A DNA stretch of 64,000 nucleotides from Macropodus opercularis (Eukaryota; Chordata; Actinopteri; Anabantiformes; Osphronemidae), in assembly GCA_030770545.1 (NCBI GenBank), contig CM061104.1:12285001-12349000 (forward strand), given 5' to 3'. A program made the translations under genes and the position numbers. Shown here piece after piece: positions 48,301 to 59,800 of this stretch (position 1 is its first letter; every line of letters begins with the position of its first letter). A model generated the notes under the pieces. The model saw only the letters and a list, made by a program, of their open reading frames with translations. It made no database searches and had not been told where the DNA came from.

Positions 48301-49829
48301 CATCAGCACCGAGCATTTAGATTCTCAAATCAAATGTTATGTCCATCTCCCACTCAGATTTGCACTGCATGCTTCAAGGTGCTTTGTGCAGACATAAAAA
48401 ATCTACCGCATTAAGGCAGATAATGCAAAAAGCATCAATATAATATCTGATATTAACACCATTTATTTGCAAACCTCTGCTTTGATAGAAAGCTTTAATG
48501 ATTGATTTTAGATTTTATTAAGAGGCAGCACTTTGCTCTCAGACAGTGCCTGAGTAACTTTTTAGAGTCAAATCTGAAAATATTGCAGAGTGGGAGGCAT
48601 CTGTGTTTGATGTTCAATCCTCTCTAATCCAATGAAGAGATATGTCACAGGGCACTCATCTGATCTCAATCTGATTTGCTCATTTTTCTGATTTTACTCT
48701 TTTTCACTTTGATCTCTTTGAGAAATTCATCAGCAGCACACATGAGCTCTTATACTAACTTAAGAGACAACCTAACCTAAAATGAAATGTTTTCCAAAAT
48801 GTGTAGTTATTGTTCTGAACAAAACAATGACACTATTCAGATTTTGCATTGCACTGGTTTTTCACAGACAAATTAGCTGGATTAAGTTCAAACATCTAGT
48901 GCAGACTGTACTTGTTTATTCCTTGTACAAGTTTGTTTATTATGAGCGTTACATCTAAGCCTTGATATAGATTCAAATAATATCTAATCATGCAGCAAAA
49001 CAAGAAGATACAGTGAGTGAGGTTTTGAATTTATACTTGATTGCATTAGTTGTGTGAAACACTTGTTTTTGAGAATGTTTAGTACTTTGAGATGCTTCCC
49101 CCTGAAAGGTGAAGTGGAGGACCTACTGTAATGTACTGCTGACATCACTAGGAGGGAGCATAGACCTGTATGTCCCTAGTGCAGGGGTGAGTAGCTCTGG
49201 TTCTCATGAGTGACTGTCCTGATTGCTCCAGCTATCACTGCCCTGCACAGGGTTGATCACCTGGATCAGCTGCTGAGCCAGTGTCTCTGCAGTTTGACGC
49301 TGCCGTTCAAACAACAGAATATGCACAAACCAGCAATGTTTACATTTAAATGCTAATTACTATGAACCATTCTCAACATATTAGTTGTTTGCCCCATGTT
49401 CAGCCGTCGCTTGTATCTCTTTTGTATTACAGGCGCCACCTACTGGGTAGAAACAGCTTTCACCCAGAGAAATAAATCCCACATTAACAATTAACGTTCC
49501 ATCAAGAAATGCCTTTTGAACTTTTCCTGGAACTTTCCTATACACAAATCCCAAACAGCACCAAGGTAGATAAACTGAACACAGTTAATGCTGATTTTGT
49601 GATGGTGATGGGTATATTTAATGTGTTTATTTTGCCAGTTTTAAAGTGATATTTGCATAGTAACTCTGTTTGCTGAAGTTGATTTCATGGGGGAAAACGC
49701 TAAATATAATCATAATTTGCTGCCTAACACTTGTTCCACCCATTTCCGTTTATTACTGAAATCACTACACCTGCGCAAACACGTCGAGCAATGACTTGGG
49801 GACCCGCCCCCAATTAGTTTGTTCCTATG

Positions 49830-49994
49830 ACAACATCAGCACCAGTTCTTGATTGGTCAGCATCAATCAAACGCGCGCTCGTCCCGCCTTTAAATATGTA
49901 GGTGTCGAACATGTCGATCTCTCCACGCTTCTGCTTGAGACAGGAAGTCCTGAAACATATCGTGCTCGTGTAGGAGACCGCGTTTATCTTCATC
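49830..49994 (+). promoter_or_regulatory. Promoter and 5'UTR of the first FABP gene
   Basis: A CCAAT-type TGATTGGTC at about 49852, a TATA-like TTTAAATATG at about 49890, and a 5'UTR running to the ATG. The block aligns with the corresponding region of the second FABP gene, sharing ATGACAAC, TGATTGGTC, TTTAAATAT, ATGTCGATCTCTCCACGCTT and GTGCTCGTGTAGGA in the same order. That supports a functional, duplicated promoter. Confidence 0.6.
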
Positions 49995-50694
49995 ATGGTT
50001 GAGCAATTTGTTGGAACCTGGGCTCTGACTTCCAGCGAGAACTTTGATGAATACATGAAGGCAATTGGTGAGTTTTTTTGACTTGAACACGTTTCTGATA
50101 AATGCTTTGAAAGTAAATGTAAAGCACATTGAGACACCAACGCACACACTGGTGTAGACGACACTAGCTAAACCTTATTCTGTTCAAGGTGTGAGCTTTG
50201 CCACCAGACAAATGGGCAACATGGTGAAGCCTAAACTGGTGATCAGTGTGGACGGTGGAGTCATTACAATGAAGTCTGAGAGCACCTTCAAGACTACAGA
50301 GGTGAAGTTCAAGCTAAACGATGAATTTGACGAGACCACTGCAGACGGCCGCCAGACCAGGGTGAGTTACAGTCCTGAGTGATTTGCCAGTCATTTGAAT
50401 TTCACTCATCTTGCCAACAAACACCATTTCAGACTCTCATCACTTTTGAGAATGGAAAACTGATTCAGAAACAGACATGGGATGGCAAGACAACCTTACT
50501 GGAACGAGAGGTCCGGGATGGGAAGCTAACAGCTGTGAGTAATGACTGGGAGACTACGCAACGATGCGTTCCTCCTGTTTAGGTTCATGGTGGCTTGTAT
50601 CTGTACTGCAGCTGTTTAACATGGGGCTTGTTTGTCTCTACAGAGATGCATCATGGCTGACGTCGTAGCAGTGAGGACCTACGAGCGAGTTTAG
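49995..50694 (+). CDS. fabp11a: Fatty-acid-binding protein, FABP4/Fabp11 type (tandem copy 1)
   Basis: Cytosolic beta-barrel carrier of long-chain fatty acids. It has the canonical four-exon FABP structure: 49995-50067 (73 nt), 50189-50361 (173 nt), 50433-50534 (102 nt) and 50644-50694 (51 nt), giving 132 residues. The protein begins MVEQFVGTW and contains the helical lid NFDEYMKAIGVSFATRQMGN. It ends AVRTYERV with the Arg-x-Tyr pair that contacts the carboxylate. The sequence belongs to the adipocyte/myelin FABP clade. Fish commonly carry fabp11 there, so that symbol is a family-level choice. The human FABP4/5/PMP2 cluster is also near HEY1. A poly(A) signal is at 50749-50754. Confidence 0.9.
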
Positions 50695-50748
50695 TTCATC
50701 TCTGAGCCTGGATGTCTACATCAAATGTACTAAACTGTTAAACATGCA

Positions 50749-50754
50749 AATAAA
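50749..50754 (+). terminator. Poly(A) signal of FABP copy 1
   Basis: AATAAA, 55 bp after the stop codon. Confidence 0.7.
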
Positions 50755-50788
50755 AAAACAAACTGATACTAGTGTGAAATTCAAGAAG

Positions 50789-50811
50789 TTTTTTTTTTTT
50801 TTTTTTTTTTT
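50789..50811. repeat. Poly(T) tract
   Basis: A 23-base homopolymer just beyond the first FABP gene's poly(A) signal. Confidence 0.95.
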
Positions 50812-52430
50812 CCCCTGCATTGCAATTTTCCAAGTTTAGATCACTACGATTCAGAACTTCCACTGTCAGACTATGCAAAAGTTTGAGCCACTGTTCTGGG
50901 TGGAAGGGCCAAATCCCTGCTTGGGGGTTAAAGCTGTGACCTCCTTTGTTTCAAGCCTCTTGTCAAGTATGCAAAACTTTAATTCTCAGATTTCCAGGCA
51001 TTAGCTGGTTGTGAGCCTGATGGTCTCTGGACTGGGTCATGAAAAACTTTTCACCATGCTTTGCATCATGAAAATGTGTAAACCAGGGGTGGATGAATCA
51101 TGTCTGCTAGCTGCTGGTAAATTATTCCTGCGCAACACAACCAATGTCCTTTTACTTGGGTGTGGAGAATCAAATGGCATTGAATAAAGTGGGGAACGTG
51201 TGTTTGTCGTCCAGCTTCTGCCTGAAGGCAACAGCAATTTGTAGAGGCAGCAGTACTTTAGTACATGTACAACAGACTTGAGTTTTCAAACTCTAGAATT
51301 GAGTAGCCTATCCTATTATGAAGTAATCTTATTTGGGGTAGTGAGTAGTGCTGGCTTCAGGAAATAGGCTGCACGTGGTACAGTGTGGTTAAACACCTTT
51401 GAACACAGTCACACCATGGACATGGCTTCTTAGTTCAACACCCAGTGGATGTGTAGATCTAATCAGTGTGTTTTTTTTTTTGTTAAGTATCATGATTTTA
51501 AACCATTGCTTTCATCTGGGATTCTTCTGTTTGTGCTTTATTTTAATGTTTGCAACTCTGGCTCAACCATTTGAAAACTCATGTTGGTTCTTGGATTATA
51601 GTCTGAACACAAATTGTAAAATGTAACGTAAATTGTCTGGGGTTTATTTGAAAAAGTTTGATCATTGGAGACGACTTAACATGAAGGGATTTATTAGAAC
51701 TCGACATGGGGTAGATTTATCCCCTACCTCAGGCAAAGGCTTACCCAGAGGAACATTCAGCTAGATATGAAGAGAATTCAATCAAATGCACCCCAATAAC
51801 TAAAGGAAATGGAAGGAATTTCACAATATGTGATAAAAGACATTTTGTGCATTATTTCGTTCCAGTTTCATCCAGTGACACGAGCTGTATCTTTATACAT
51901 GTTAAACCGTCATATTGCCTGCTCATTCAAATACCATCAGGAAGTTAAATTAGAGCAAAAACAACCTCTGTAGCACATGAACCTTGGGTTTTTATATTTA
52001 ATTGCAATGAATTGAATGTCTTTGAACACGAAAGCCTGCTGAGAAAGGACACAAACTGTCCTAGAGACATATTCTGATATTCAAGGAGCGAAAAAGCACA
52101 TTACAGTCACCAGGCGATCTTCAGTTAATATATCAAATTTACCAGAAGACCATCACATCCAGGTTATTTGATTAACCAATTAATATTCGTAAACCGTCAA
52201 GTCTAAAGTTGCGTCATCATAAATAACTCTTCAACAACTTTTCTCATTTTTAAGCCTATGTCCATATTATGTGGCTGCTAAATAAAGAAACTGTGGGAAA
52301 TGCGTCCGGACTTGATTTTAATTACTGCTAAAGTCAGCGCACCTGCGCTAACTCACATCAGCGCGCGATCAAACACATCATCACAATTCGATCTGGACGA
52401 CTCGGCCAGTAATCAGTTCGTTCCCATGAC

Positions 52431-52600
52431 AACGGCAGTACCTGTTTCTGATTGGTCGTGGTGAATCAAGCACGTGCTCCATCGGGCTTTAAATATTACT
52501 TTCCGGCTCTATGTCGATCTCTCCACGCTTCACCTTGAAACGGGAAGTTCTGAAACGTCTTGTGCTCGTGTAGGAAGCTGCGTTTAACTTCAACAGCATC
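52431..52600 (+). promoter_or_regulatory. Promoter and 5'UTR of the second FABP gene
   Basis: TGATTGGTC at about 52451 (CCAAT box), a TATA-like TTTAAATATT at about 52488 and a 5'UTR containing TCGATCTCTCCACGCTT. Order and spacing match the first copy's promoter. An E-box CACGTG at about 52471 is present only here. Confidence 0.6.
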
Positions 52601-53283
52601 ATGGTTGAGCAGTTTGTTGGAACCTGGACTCTGACTGACAGCGATAACTTTGACGAATACATGAAGGGACTCGGTGAGACGCCTGTTGTGTGTGTTTGTT
52701 TGGCATTTAACAGCCTTTCTAAGGTAACGGTGCTTAACGAAGGCTGGACCTGACGAAGCTTCTGGAAAACAAAAGCCTTTAACCGCTTTAAAATGAAGCT
52801 TTACTCTGTAGGTGTGAGCTTTGCCACGCGGCAAATGGGCAACTTAGCGAAGCCTAAGCTGGTGATCAGCGTGGACGGTGGCGTCATTTCAATGAAGTCT
52901 GAGAGCACCTTCAAGACTACGGAGATCAAGTTCAAGCTGGGCGATGAGTTTGACGAGACCACAGCCGACGGCCGCCAGACCAAGGTGAGAGTCCGAGACA
53001 CACACGCTGCGCACGCTCTGTGTACATTCTGACGAACGGCGTGATTTCAGACCGTCATCACTCTGGATGGTGGGAAGCTGATCCAGACGCAGACGTGGGA
53101 TGGGAGGACAACAGTCCTGGAACGAGAGGTTCGCGATGGGAAGCTAACCGCTGTGAGTAATGGCTGCTGAACTGGGCCCTGTCACTTCACACGACCGTGC
53201 GCTGTGTAACTTACCACTCGATGTCTCAACAGAGATGTGTCGTGGATGACATTGTTGCAGTGAGGACCTACGAGAAGGCTTAA
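52601..53283 (+). CDS. fabp11a: Fatty-acid-binding protein, FABP4/Fabp11 type (tandem copy 2)
   Basis: Tandem duplicate of the preceding gene with identical exon sizes: 52601-52673, 52812-52984, 53051-53152 and 53233-53283, giving 132 residues. By direct comparison about 24 residues differ, so the two proteins are roughly 82% identical. The lid (NFDEYMKGLGVSFATRQMGN) and the C-terminal AVRTYEKA are conserved, so both should bind fatty acids. Changes cluster in the strands around residues 80-105 (TVITLDGGKLIQTQTWDGR) and in the last strand (RCVVDDIVAV). A poly(A) signal is at 53337-53342. The symbol is a family-level choice, since the copies cannot be named separately from this window. Confidence 0.9.
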
Positions 53284-53336
53284 GTTATCATCACATGTTG
53301 ATCCTGAACCTCTGTATCACTCACTGAACTATTGCT

Positions 53337-53342
53337 AATAAA
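53337..53342 (+). terminator. Poly(A) signal of FABP copy 2
   Basis: AATAAA, 54 bp after the stop codon, at the same distance as in copy 1. Confidence 0.7.
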
Positions 53343-54152
53343 CTCTTGAATGTGGTGGCTGTGTACTTGGTATTACTTCAAAGGTTTAAGGCCTTTTTGT
53401 AAAGGCAACGTGTTGCAGTCCTTAAAACTACGTGTGGATGAGGCAAAGTCCCTGCCTAAGGTTAAAGCTGTTCATTTGTGCCGGTTTTCACTTTGAAACG
53501 TAAAGTAAGGCCATGTCAATTCGCCACTGCTGTAGATTGATGCCTGAAGTACTGATCCTGGCTCTAACGACTGCCCTAGTGTTAAACAGTAACCGTCCAC
53601 ATTATTTGAAACATTTTATACTGGTCCTCAACATTGAGTAAACCAAGTACCGTTCGCAGTTTTATTTAAAAAAAAAAAAAAAGGCTTGTCAATACGACTA
53701 ATGCAGAGATAATCACTTTGTCTTAACTGCGTGGATAACTATACCATACAGTGGTAAGGAGTTGAAATGCGAGGCTACCGCTGGCTACAGAATGCTAAAG
53801 ATTTTGATCAAAATTAATCTATGTATTTTCCAACAATTTCAAATGATTCTTCAAGAAACTTTTTTTTTTTTAAGGCTTTGAGTTGGGGCGTCTCTCTTAA
53901 TCCATGCAGTGTTGCTCATTGTCTCCCTCTTGTGGCTGATTAGGGCCATAACACGTTAAGTAGACCGTACCACTATCCTGAAGAAGGGGGAGAGTTTATA
54001 TTTTACCGTTGTAAGTAAAATGTAGTTCTTATCTTATTTCTAGGGACTCTGCTTTTTAAACAAAGCAAACTATGTCCGTTTTATCTTGTTCGTTTTACGG
54101 TTGACTTGTCTTCGTCCCGAGCGAACGCTGCGGAATGACGTTTTACGTAACG

Positions 54153-54160
54153 TGACGTCA
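54153..54160 (+). promoter_or_regulatory. fam8a1: CRE palindrome at the fam8a1 start
   Basis: A perfect TGACGTCA octamer, nine bases upstream of the fam8a1 ATG. This is the consensus bound by CREB/ATF factors. Sites close to promoters are often functional. Binding here is inferred only. Confidence 0.5.
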
Positions 54161-54169
54161 TCACCAAAC

Positions 54170-55926
54170 ATGGCTGACCGAGGAAACACAAACATGGAAG
54201 TCGACAAGGAAAAGAATAAATATTTTGCTAACAAAGTGAAGCCGCTCATTGACGAGGTCGCCCAAAGAATAGACGGGCAGAGTAACGTCGATGGCAGGAA
54301 AGACGTGGGTGGAAGTCGCGCCACCACGGAGTACTGCGAGAAGCTTCAGGCGTGGATGTGGCAGTACTACACGGGGTACGTGAACTGGCAGAGCTGGCTG
54401 GCAGCGTCAGCCATGACATACCCTCATTATTTACAGTCAGCGAGCGGCACGTCGACGACTGCTCCGGACTTCAACTCTCCAAACTGGTGCAACAGTCCGT
54501 TTGGTCTTCCGTTGTCGCCTTATCCACCCCCCGTCACCTCCGCGAGCAGCCGGGCAGGTGAGGCCGTAGGCGGGGCTGCGGTGTCCGCTCAGCCGCAGCA
54601 GCCGCAGGAGAACGGGAACGCTCCGAGGCCAGGTACCCGATCTCAAGCTAACAGAGAATTGTTTCCACAGACTCGAGGCTCAAAGACACACCTTGAGCAT
54701 CTTACACGCAACAATAACTACTGTCAGTGGGTTCCACACTTCATTCCCAATCTTTATTGTGACAGATTAAGTTGTGTTTTGATCACAAGGCTGCTACGCA
54801 TCTGGTGACCGTGTGTCCTGTGCCTCCTTTCGTCAGGTCGAGAGTATAATATTCCTTCACCTCTCCAAAGACTCCTGGCTGAGATGGTGGATTTCTTCAT
54901 ACTGTTTTTCATCAAAGCTACTATAATCATCAGTATTATGCACCTCAGTGGAATCAAGTGGGTTTATTTCTTTTACAGACAAGCAGCGGATTTATTCTAT
55001 TACAAATATTGTAATTGGAGCCATTGCTTGTTTAAGTGTCACATGTTTCTTTGCTTTTAAGGGACGTCTCTAAGTTTGCCATGCATTTTATTGTGGAAGA
55101 AATAGACGAGGATACATCGATGGAGGAACTACAGAAAATGATGCTTGTTGCGCTTGTGTACCGGATATTAGTGTGTGTTTATGAGGTGAGTGTTTATCCC
55201 GAGTCCCCCAAATTCTAACAGAGGCAGCGTTAGACTAAACAGTGCTCTCTGTAACCGTCCATGTAGTTAATTGACACCTCCCGCTCCTTTCTCTCTTCAG
55301 ATTGTGTGCATTTGGGGAGCGGGAGGAGCCACTCCAGGGAAGTTTCTAGTTGGACTCAGAGTTGTTACATGTGACTCATCAGTTCTGATTCAACCTAACA
55401 GGGTGCTTGTTGTTCCAGCAACGAATGTTTCTCTGTCTGCGTGAGTAGTATTTTAAAGCATATTCTTCAGCATTTGTAGTCTCTTTCACACAAGCACATG
55501 TCAGAACTTTAAATGGGTGACGTGTATGAGCGGCAACCTCAGAGTTGCCATGCACTGACATCTACCAAGTCTGTCTGAAAGTAGAGGCAGTTGATGGAAG
55601 GAGTTGTCCAAAGTATTATCTGCAGGAAATGAGTAGACGTATTGATTAACTCTACTGTAACAAGCAACCGTGTAATTTGCTGACATCATACTTAGTAAGA
55701 ATGCACTTCAAACATACACATAATGTCTGCATATCTCAAGACATCTTGTATTTGATTTGCTGTCTCTGTCTCCCTCTACAGATCAACCGTACGAGCCTTG
55801 AACAAGAACTTTTCTATTGCCTTCTTTTTCCCGGCCTTCATCACACTTCTGTTCTTTCAGCACAACAGGACTGTGTATGACATGGTTGCTGGTACGATTG
55901 TTGTCAAGCGCTCCAGGGTTAGATGA
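54170..55926 (+). CDS. fam8a1: FAM8A1, RDD-domain membrane protein of the HRD1 ERAD complex
   Basis: Endoplasmic-reticulum membrane protein; in mammals it binds HRD1 and helps assemble the ERAD ubiquitin ligase. Exons are 54170-54632, 54837-54957, 55062-55185, 55301-55440 and 55782-55926. They total 993 nt, 330 residues. The N-terminal half is soluble, with the conserved EYCEKLQAWMWQYYTGYVNW and a Ser/Pro/Gln-rich linker. The RDD domain follows: SPLQRLLAEMVDFFILFFIK (first membrane helix), then YRILVCVYEIVCIWGAGGAT with PGKFLVGLRVV (second), then FFFPAFITLLFFQHNRTVYD (third). The GKFLVGLRVV and NRTVYDMVAGT blocks are hallmarks of RDD proteins. An in-frame ATG at 54086 would add 28 residues. 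I chose 54170 for its good context (AAACATGG) and the CRE-bearing promoter just above it. Confidence 0.93.
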
Positions 55927-56800
55927 TGCTGAAGTGCTGAGACGACAGTCCTACAACAGCACGGATAAGGCACTGTGTGATGTTTTCTAAACAATGCAGA
56001 ACTTCTACACCACTTTTTTACGGCTTCATTTGAACACACAGGGGCATTAAGGCAATAGCGGACAGTTTGATACTTATGATACCGTTTGATCATTATGAAC
56101 TAGTTTGGTTCAGACTGATCTGGGTTTTTCAGTGGGTTTGGTTGGTTTCAGACACACTGTCTGCATGTTTGTCCACCTTTTCAACGATGGTCTCGTATTG
56201 CTCAGTATTTCATTTGCTAATCATGCGTACATGAGAGTACACCTTCAGTATCTGTTTGCATTACATCTCTGAATTGTCTAACGGTCACTATGTCTAACAC
56301 TCAGTTGTAATAGAGAGAAATGTATAACTGAACACAACTTTACTCCTCAGACAGCATGGGACTTAAAAAGTAATGTATTATGAACTTTATGTAATTAACT
56401 GTTATTTTGCATTTAAGGAGATTAAATGAAACCATCACTAATTTCCTGCACATGTAACATCTCTGGTGTTTGATCATTCTTATCATCTTTTTTAAAACCT
56501 ACATTATGTAAACTTAAAACCTAGTAACTCAGTATGCTACAATTCTTGTCTTTTAATGGAAGTATTGTAAAAGTGTAATGAACATCAAATAAGCAAATTT
56601 TGTTGGTTTAGTAGTTTGAGTTGTGCTCACATTTCAGCACGACAAGGTCAAATGGCTTCAGAGTAGAGTGTTTTTCCTGAGTGGCCCAACCAAAGCCCAG
56701 ACTGAAACACCACACTACATCTGTAGAGAGACGTCAAGAGCTCACAGATGCTTCTCACGGGCTCTGCAATAAAGAAGAATCACGCTGTAACTGCTGTAAA
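55927..56800 (+). other. fam8a1: 3'UTR of fam8a1
   Basis: AT-rich non-coding sequence after the TGA. A clear AATAAA occurs at 56768-56773. Shorter alternatives are possible. Confidence 0.5.
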
Positions 56801-59800
56801 GCGCTCGTCTAAGGTTCGTAATCAATTGCTTGAATATTTTTGTAACTCTGGAAAGTTGTGATTTTGTCATTATGGGTTATTGAGTGTAAATCTGAGCAAA
56901 AGCTGTTTCATTTCATATTCTTACCTGAGGTGCAAGAGGCTGTCTGTTTTGTATTTTTATAATGTGAATATATACTACGAGTGGGTATTTTGTAGTAGTT
57001 CTGAAATACTACTCAAATTCTTAGAGAAAGACGAGGTGTTATTTTTTAATACGTCTGTCACTCGAATGCTTGCTTACAAACTGCAAGCAAAAACCCTAAG
57101 TGCAGTAGTGAGAAGTAGTTTGGCTCCATCTAGTGTATCTTTGTGGTCATTTAGATGTTTTCATTCAGATGTGTTCAACAGCGAGGAGAAGCCCACTGGC
57201 ACCTGTGTGTAATTGTTCCAACTACAATCTGATATGTCTGCGTGTGCGATCATTAAAGTCAGTCACTTTGTCTTTAATGACATATATACGTTTCTAAATT
57301 TAGAAACGACTTGTTTTCAAGATGGTTCAGATCTAGGAATTTTCTGGTATGTCACTGAACGTGCAGATGGGTTATGGAAGCTCTGCTTTTTGGCAGTGCG
57401 GTGATTGTGTTAGGCCCACTAAGTGGCAGCTTCAGCTGACAGCCACAGATGGGTCTCCAAGATTACAAAGCAACCCCCCCACATGCTGCTGCCATGCACC
57501 ATGCCATTACTGTAGGCAATGGAATAATAAAAGTCATAGTCATGAAGAGCTTTACAGAGCACCAGAATAGTGTGGGCAGACAGAACCCACCATCATCACT
57601 GTACTTTATACTGATGGCTCTGAGTGTAGCTCCATTTAGAGTTGCAGCATGTTTGTAATCTATTTTTGTAACCGTATGATTTGGTTCATTTCCAAAGTGA
57701 ACAGAACGGTTTTACAGTTTTTTTTGTGAAAGGTACTAATTACTAATGCAAAAAAAGCAAAGCACTGATGATAACAACTAATTCTAGTGGCTGTGAAAAT
57801 AAATGTTTTTCAGTATGGCCTTTAAATTGGAATTGTGTTTTTCCTCAATGTGTTGTTTTATTCCATGCATGACAAATCTAGTGGCTTGCTGACACATGGC
57901 ATGCCATACGGCACTGAGCTGCTGAACTGTCCACTCTGAGTTCCCGCCACCATTTCTGGCACTTTCAACGAGGGAGTCATCTACAGGCGGCATGGAAGGC
58001 TCACAGCTTTCTCTGACAGCCATGTGTCCGTGTCTGTACAGATCACATACAGGCCACGGGGATGAGGTAAACAATCTGGCCTCAGATGAGCTAAAATATG
58101 ATGGGTACAGTTTGCATCCTCAAAGTTATTATTTGGTCATTAGAGCTTATGGCAGCTGGCTGTAGCTCTTCACGCACACACACACACTCAGCAGCCTGTG
58201 GAAGCTTAAAGCTGTGGACTGAAATGTTGTTGTTTTTTTCCCGTGTCTGTCTGTTGGTATTCCTCTCAAGCGGAGTGGGTAATTACAGGCTGGCTGGGTT
58301 GTGCCTGAGTGGAGAGGGCTGGTGATGAAGGGGAGACCTGTTGACTTGGGAGGGAGATGAACTCCAGCCCTAACATTAGAGAAGCCATGGGGCATGATGA
58401 AGGCTGGGCATGTATCTGTGCATATGCTAATGTGTTGAGAGTCTCACCTGGTCTAACCACAGTGTTTAATACTGAATGAAAATCACTGGAGTGTTTATTA
58501 ATTCTAGGCAGGATGCTGCTTTTGGAAAAACATTAATCATCAGATCACTTTCATACTACATTGCTTTTACAACAGTAAGAAAATCTGAAAATGAAAATCT
58601 GGTTTCTAGGGTAGTGAATGAGTATGAGCGAGCGTAATACGAATAATCACATTTTCCAAAATAGTGCATTGTCCCTGTAGGAGTTCATGTTGCTGTATTA
58701 AAAATAGATCTGAATATGAGGCAAGCACAAACTCAAGATGAGTGAAATCAAAGCACAGAGACAGTGTGAGTGTGTATGTGTGTGAGGGGGGCAGGACAGC
58801 GTTCACAGCGTTTTCTATGACATAACATCAGGTTTCTGGGTGTTTTTGAATACAGTTCTGCTTAAGGCAGCGAGCAGCCTGAGTTGTCAAGACAACCATG
58901 GAGGCTGAATTTGCTAGTGCTCATAAATTCAGTCATTTTCGCTCTAAGATTATGTCGGTACGGAACAACAGGCCTGTGATGTTTGACGTACATTTACTGC
59001 ACATATTTATATGTTAAATAAGAAACAGACGGGCAGAATCAGCCTCCTGGAGGCATTTGGAAAGCCCCAGTCCCCCTCCTGTGGTGCCACTTCAACGCTG
59101 ATTTCGGCTGAGGATCTGCTGAAAACTGCTTTATTATTCATAAAATAATCACTATACACACTCAGGAACTTTCAGGAGATGGAGATGTGGAGTGGGTGTG
59201 TTTCTGAAAAGGGACAGTTTTATAAAATGCCTTGTTGTAATCACATGAACAGATATGTCAGCTGTATGTCACAGAGCCCTGCATAGCGCCATCTATTGAG
59301 CAAACCTGGTATTTCAGCTACACTACAGACGTGTAGGCCGGTTTTCACCGAGGTCACTGAGGTCAACTCGGTCTCAATAGGTTTACGCCATCTCGATGTC
59401 TAAATCAAGCACTTTCCAATACGTGTATTATTATGAGTCATTTGCTTCTTAATGACATATATGTAACATGTAAAATTGAAAGGACTAGTGTTGAAACTAA
59501 TAATAGTAATTATTAATAATTTCTAATGGCTATAAACTCTGCACAGCTTTTTATTTTACTCATACTTTCTGATTCATTTGTGTCATGTGAACAGATTCAG
59601 CCGAGTTCCTTCAGTGGCTACAATCCTCCTCCACTGATCACTCCCACCCAGTAGTTGCCTAAACTACGTCCTGGAGTTGTGCGTAAGCAGAAGCTTGCTA
59701 TTTTGAGCTGAATGAGGAGAGTCTTGGCACTCGCACTCAGGATGAATTTTGTCTGGTTCTGGTGAATTTGTCTTTCAACACATTATCGACGTGAAACTGA

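Larger units (their letters stand above)
41618..49994. other. Gene-poor interval between hey1 and the FABP pair, with the hey1 promoter at its left end
   Basis: About 8.4 kb with no supported gene. The leftmost 0.6 kb is the hey1 promoter and 5'UTR, GC-rich with ACACGGTCG and CCCCGTGCGG. The remainder holds short AT-rich blocks, a TG microsatellite at 45375-45395, and only short open frames without family resemblance. Because hey1 is developmentally regulated, some of it may be enhancer sequence, but I cannot test conservation here. Confidence 0.5.
50695..52430. other. Spacer between the two FABP genes
   Basis: It contains the first gene's 3'UTR (AATAAA at 50749-50754), a 23-base T tract at 50789-50811 and AT-rich sequence. 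No coding frame is supported. The T tract could be the relic of a retrotransposed tail on the opposite strand, but no element body is recognisable. Confidence 0.5.
53284..54169 (+). other. FABP copy 2 3'UTR and fam8a1 promoter
   Basis: AATAAA at 53337-53342 ends the FABP transcript. A 15-base A tract lies at 53668-53682. The last 100 bp before 54170 carry CpGs and a CRE palindrome, suiting a fam8a1 promoter. No other coding sequence. Confidence 0.5.
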
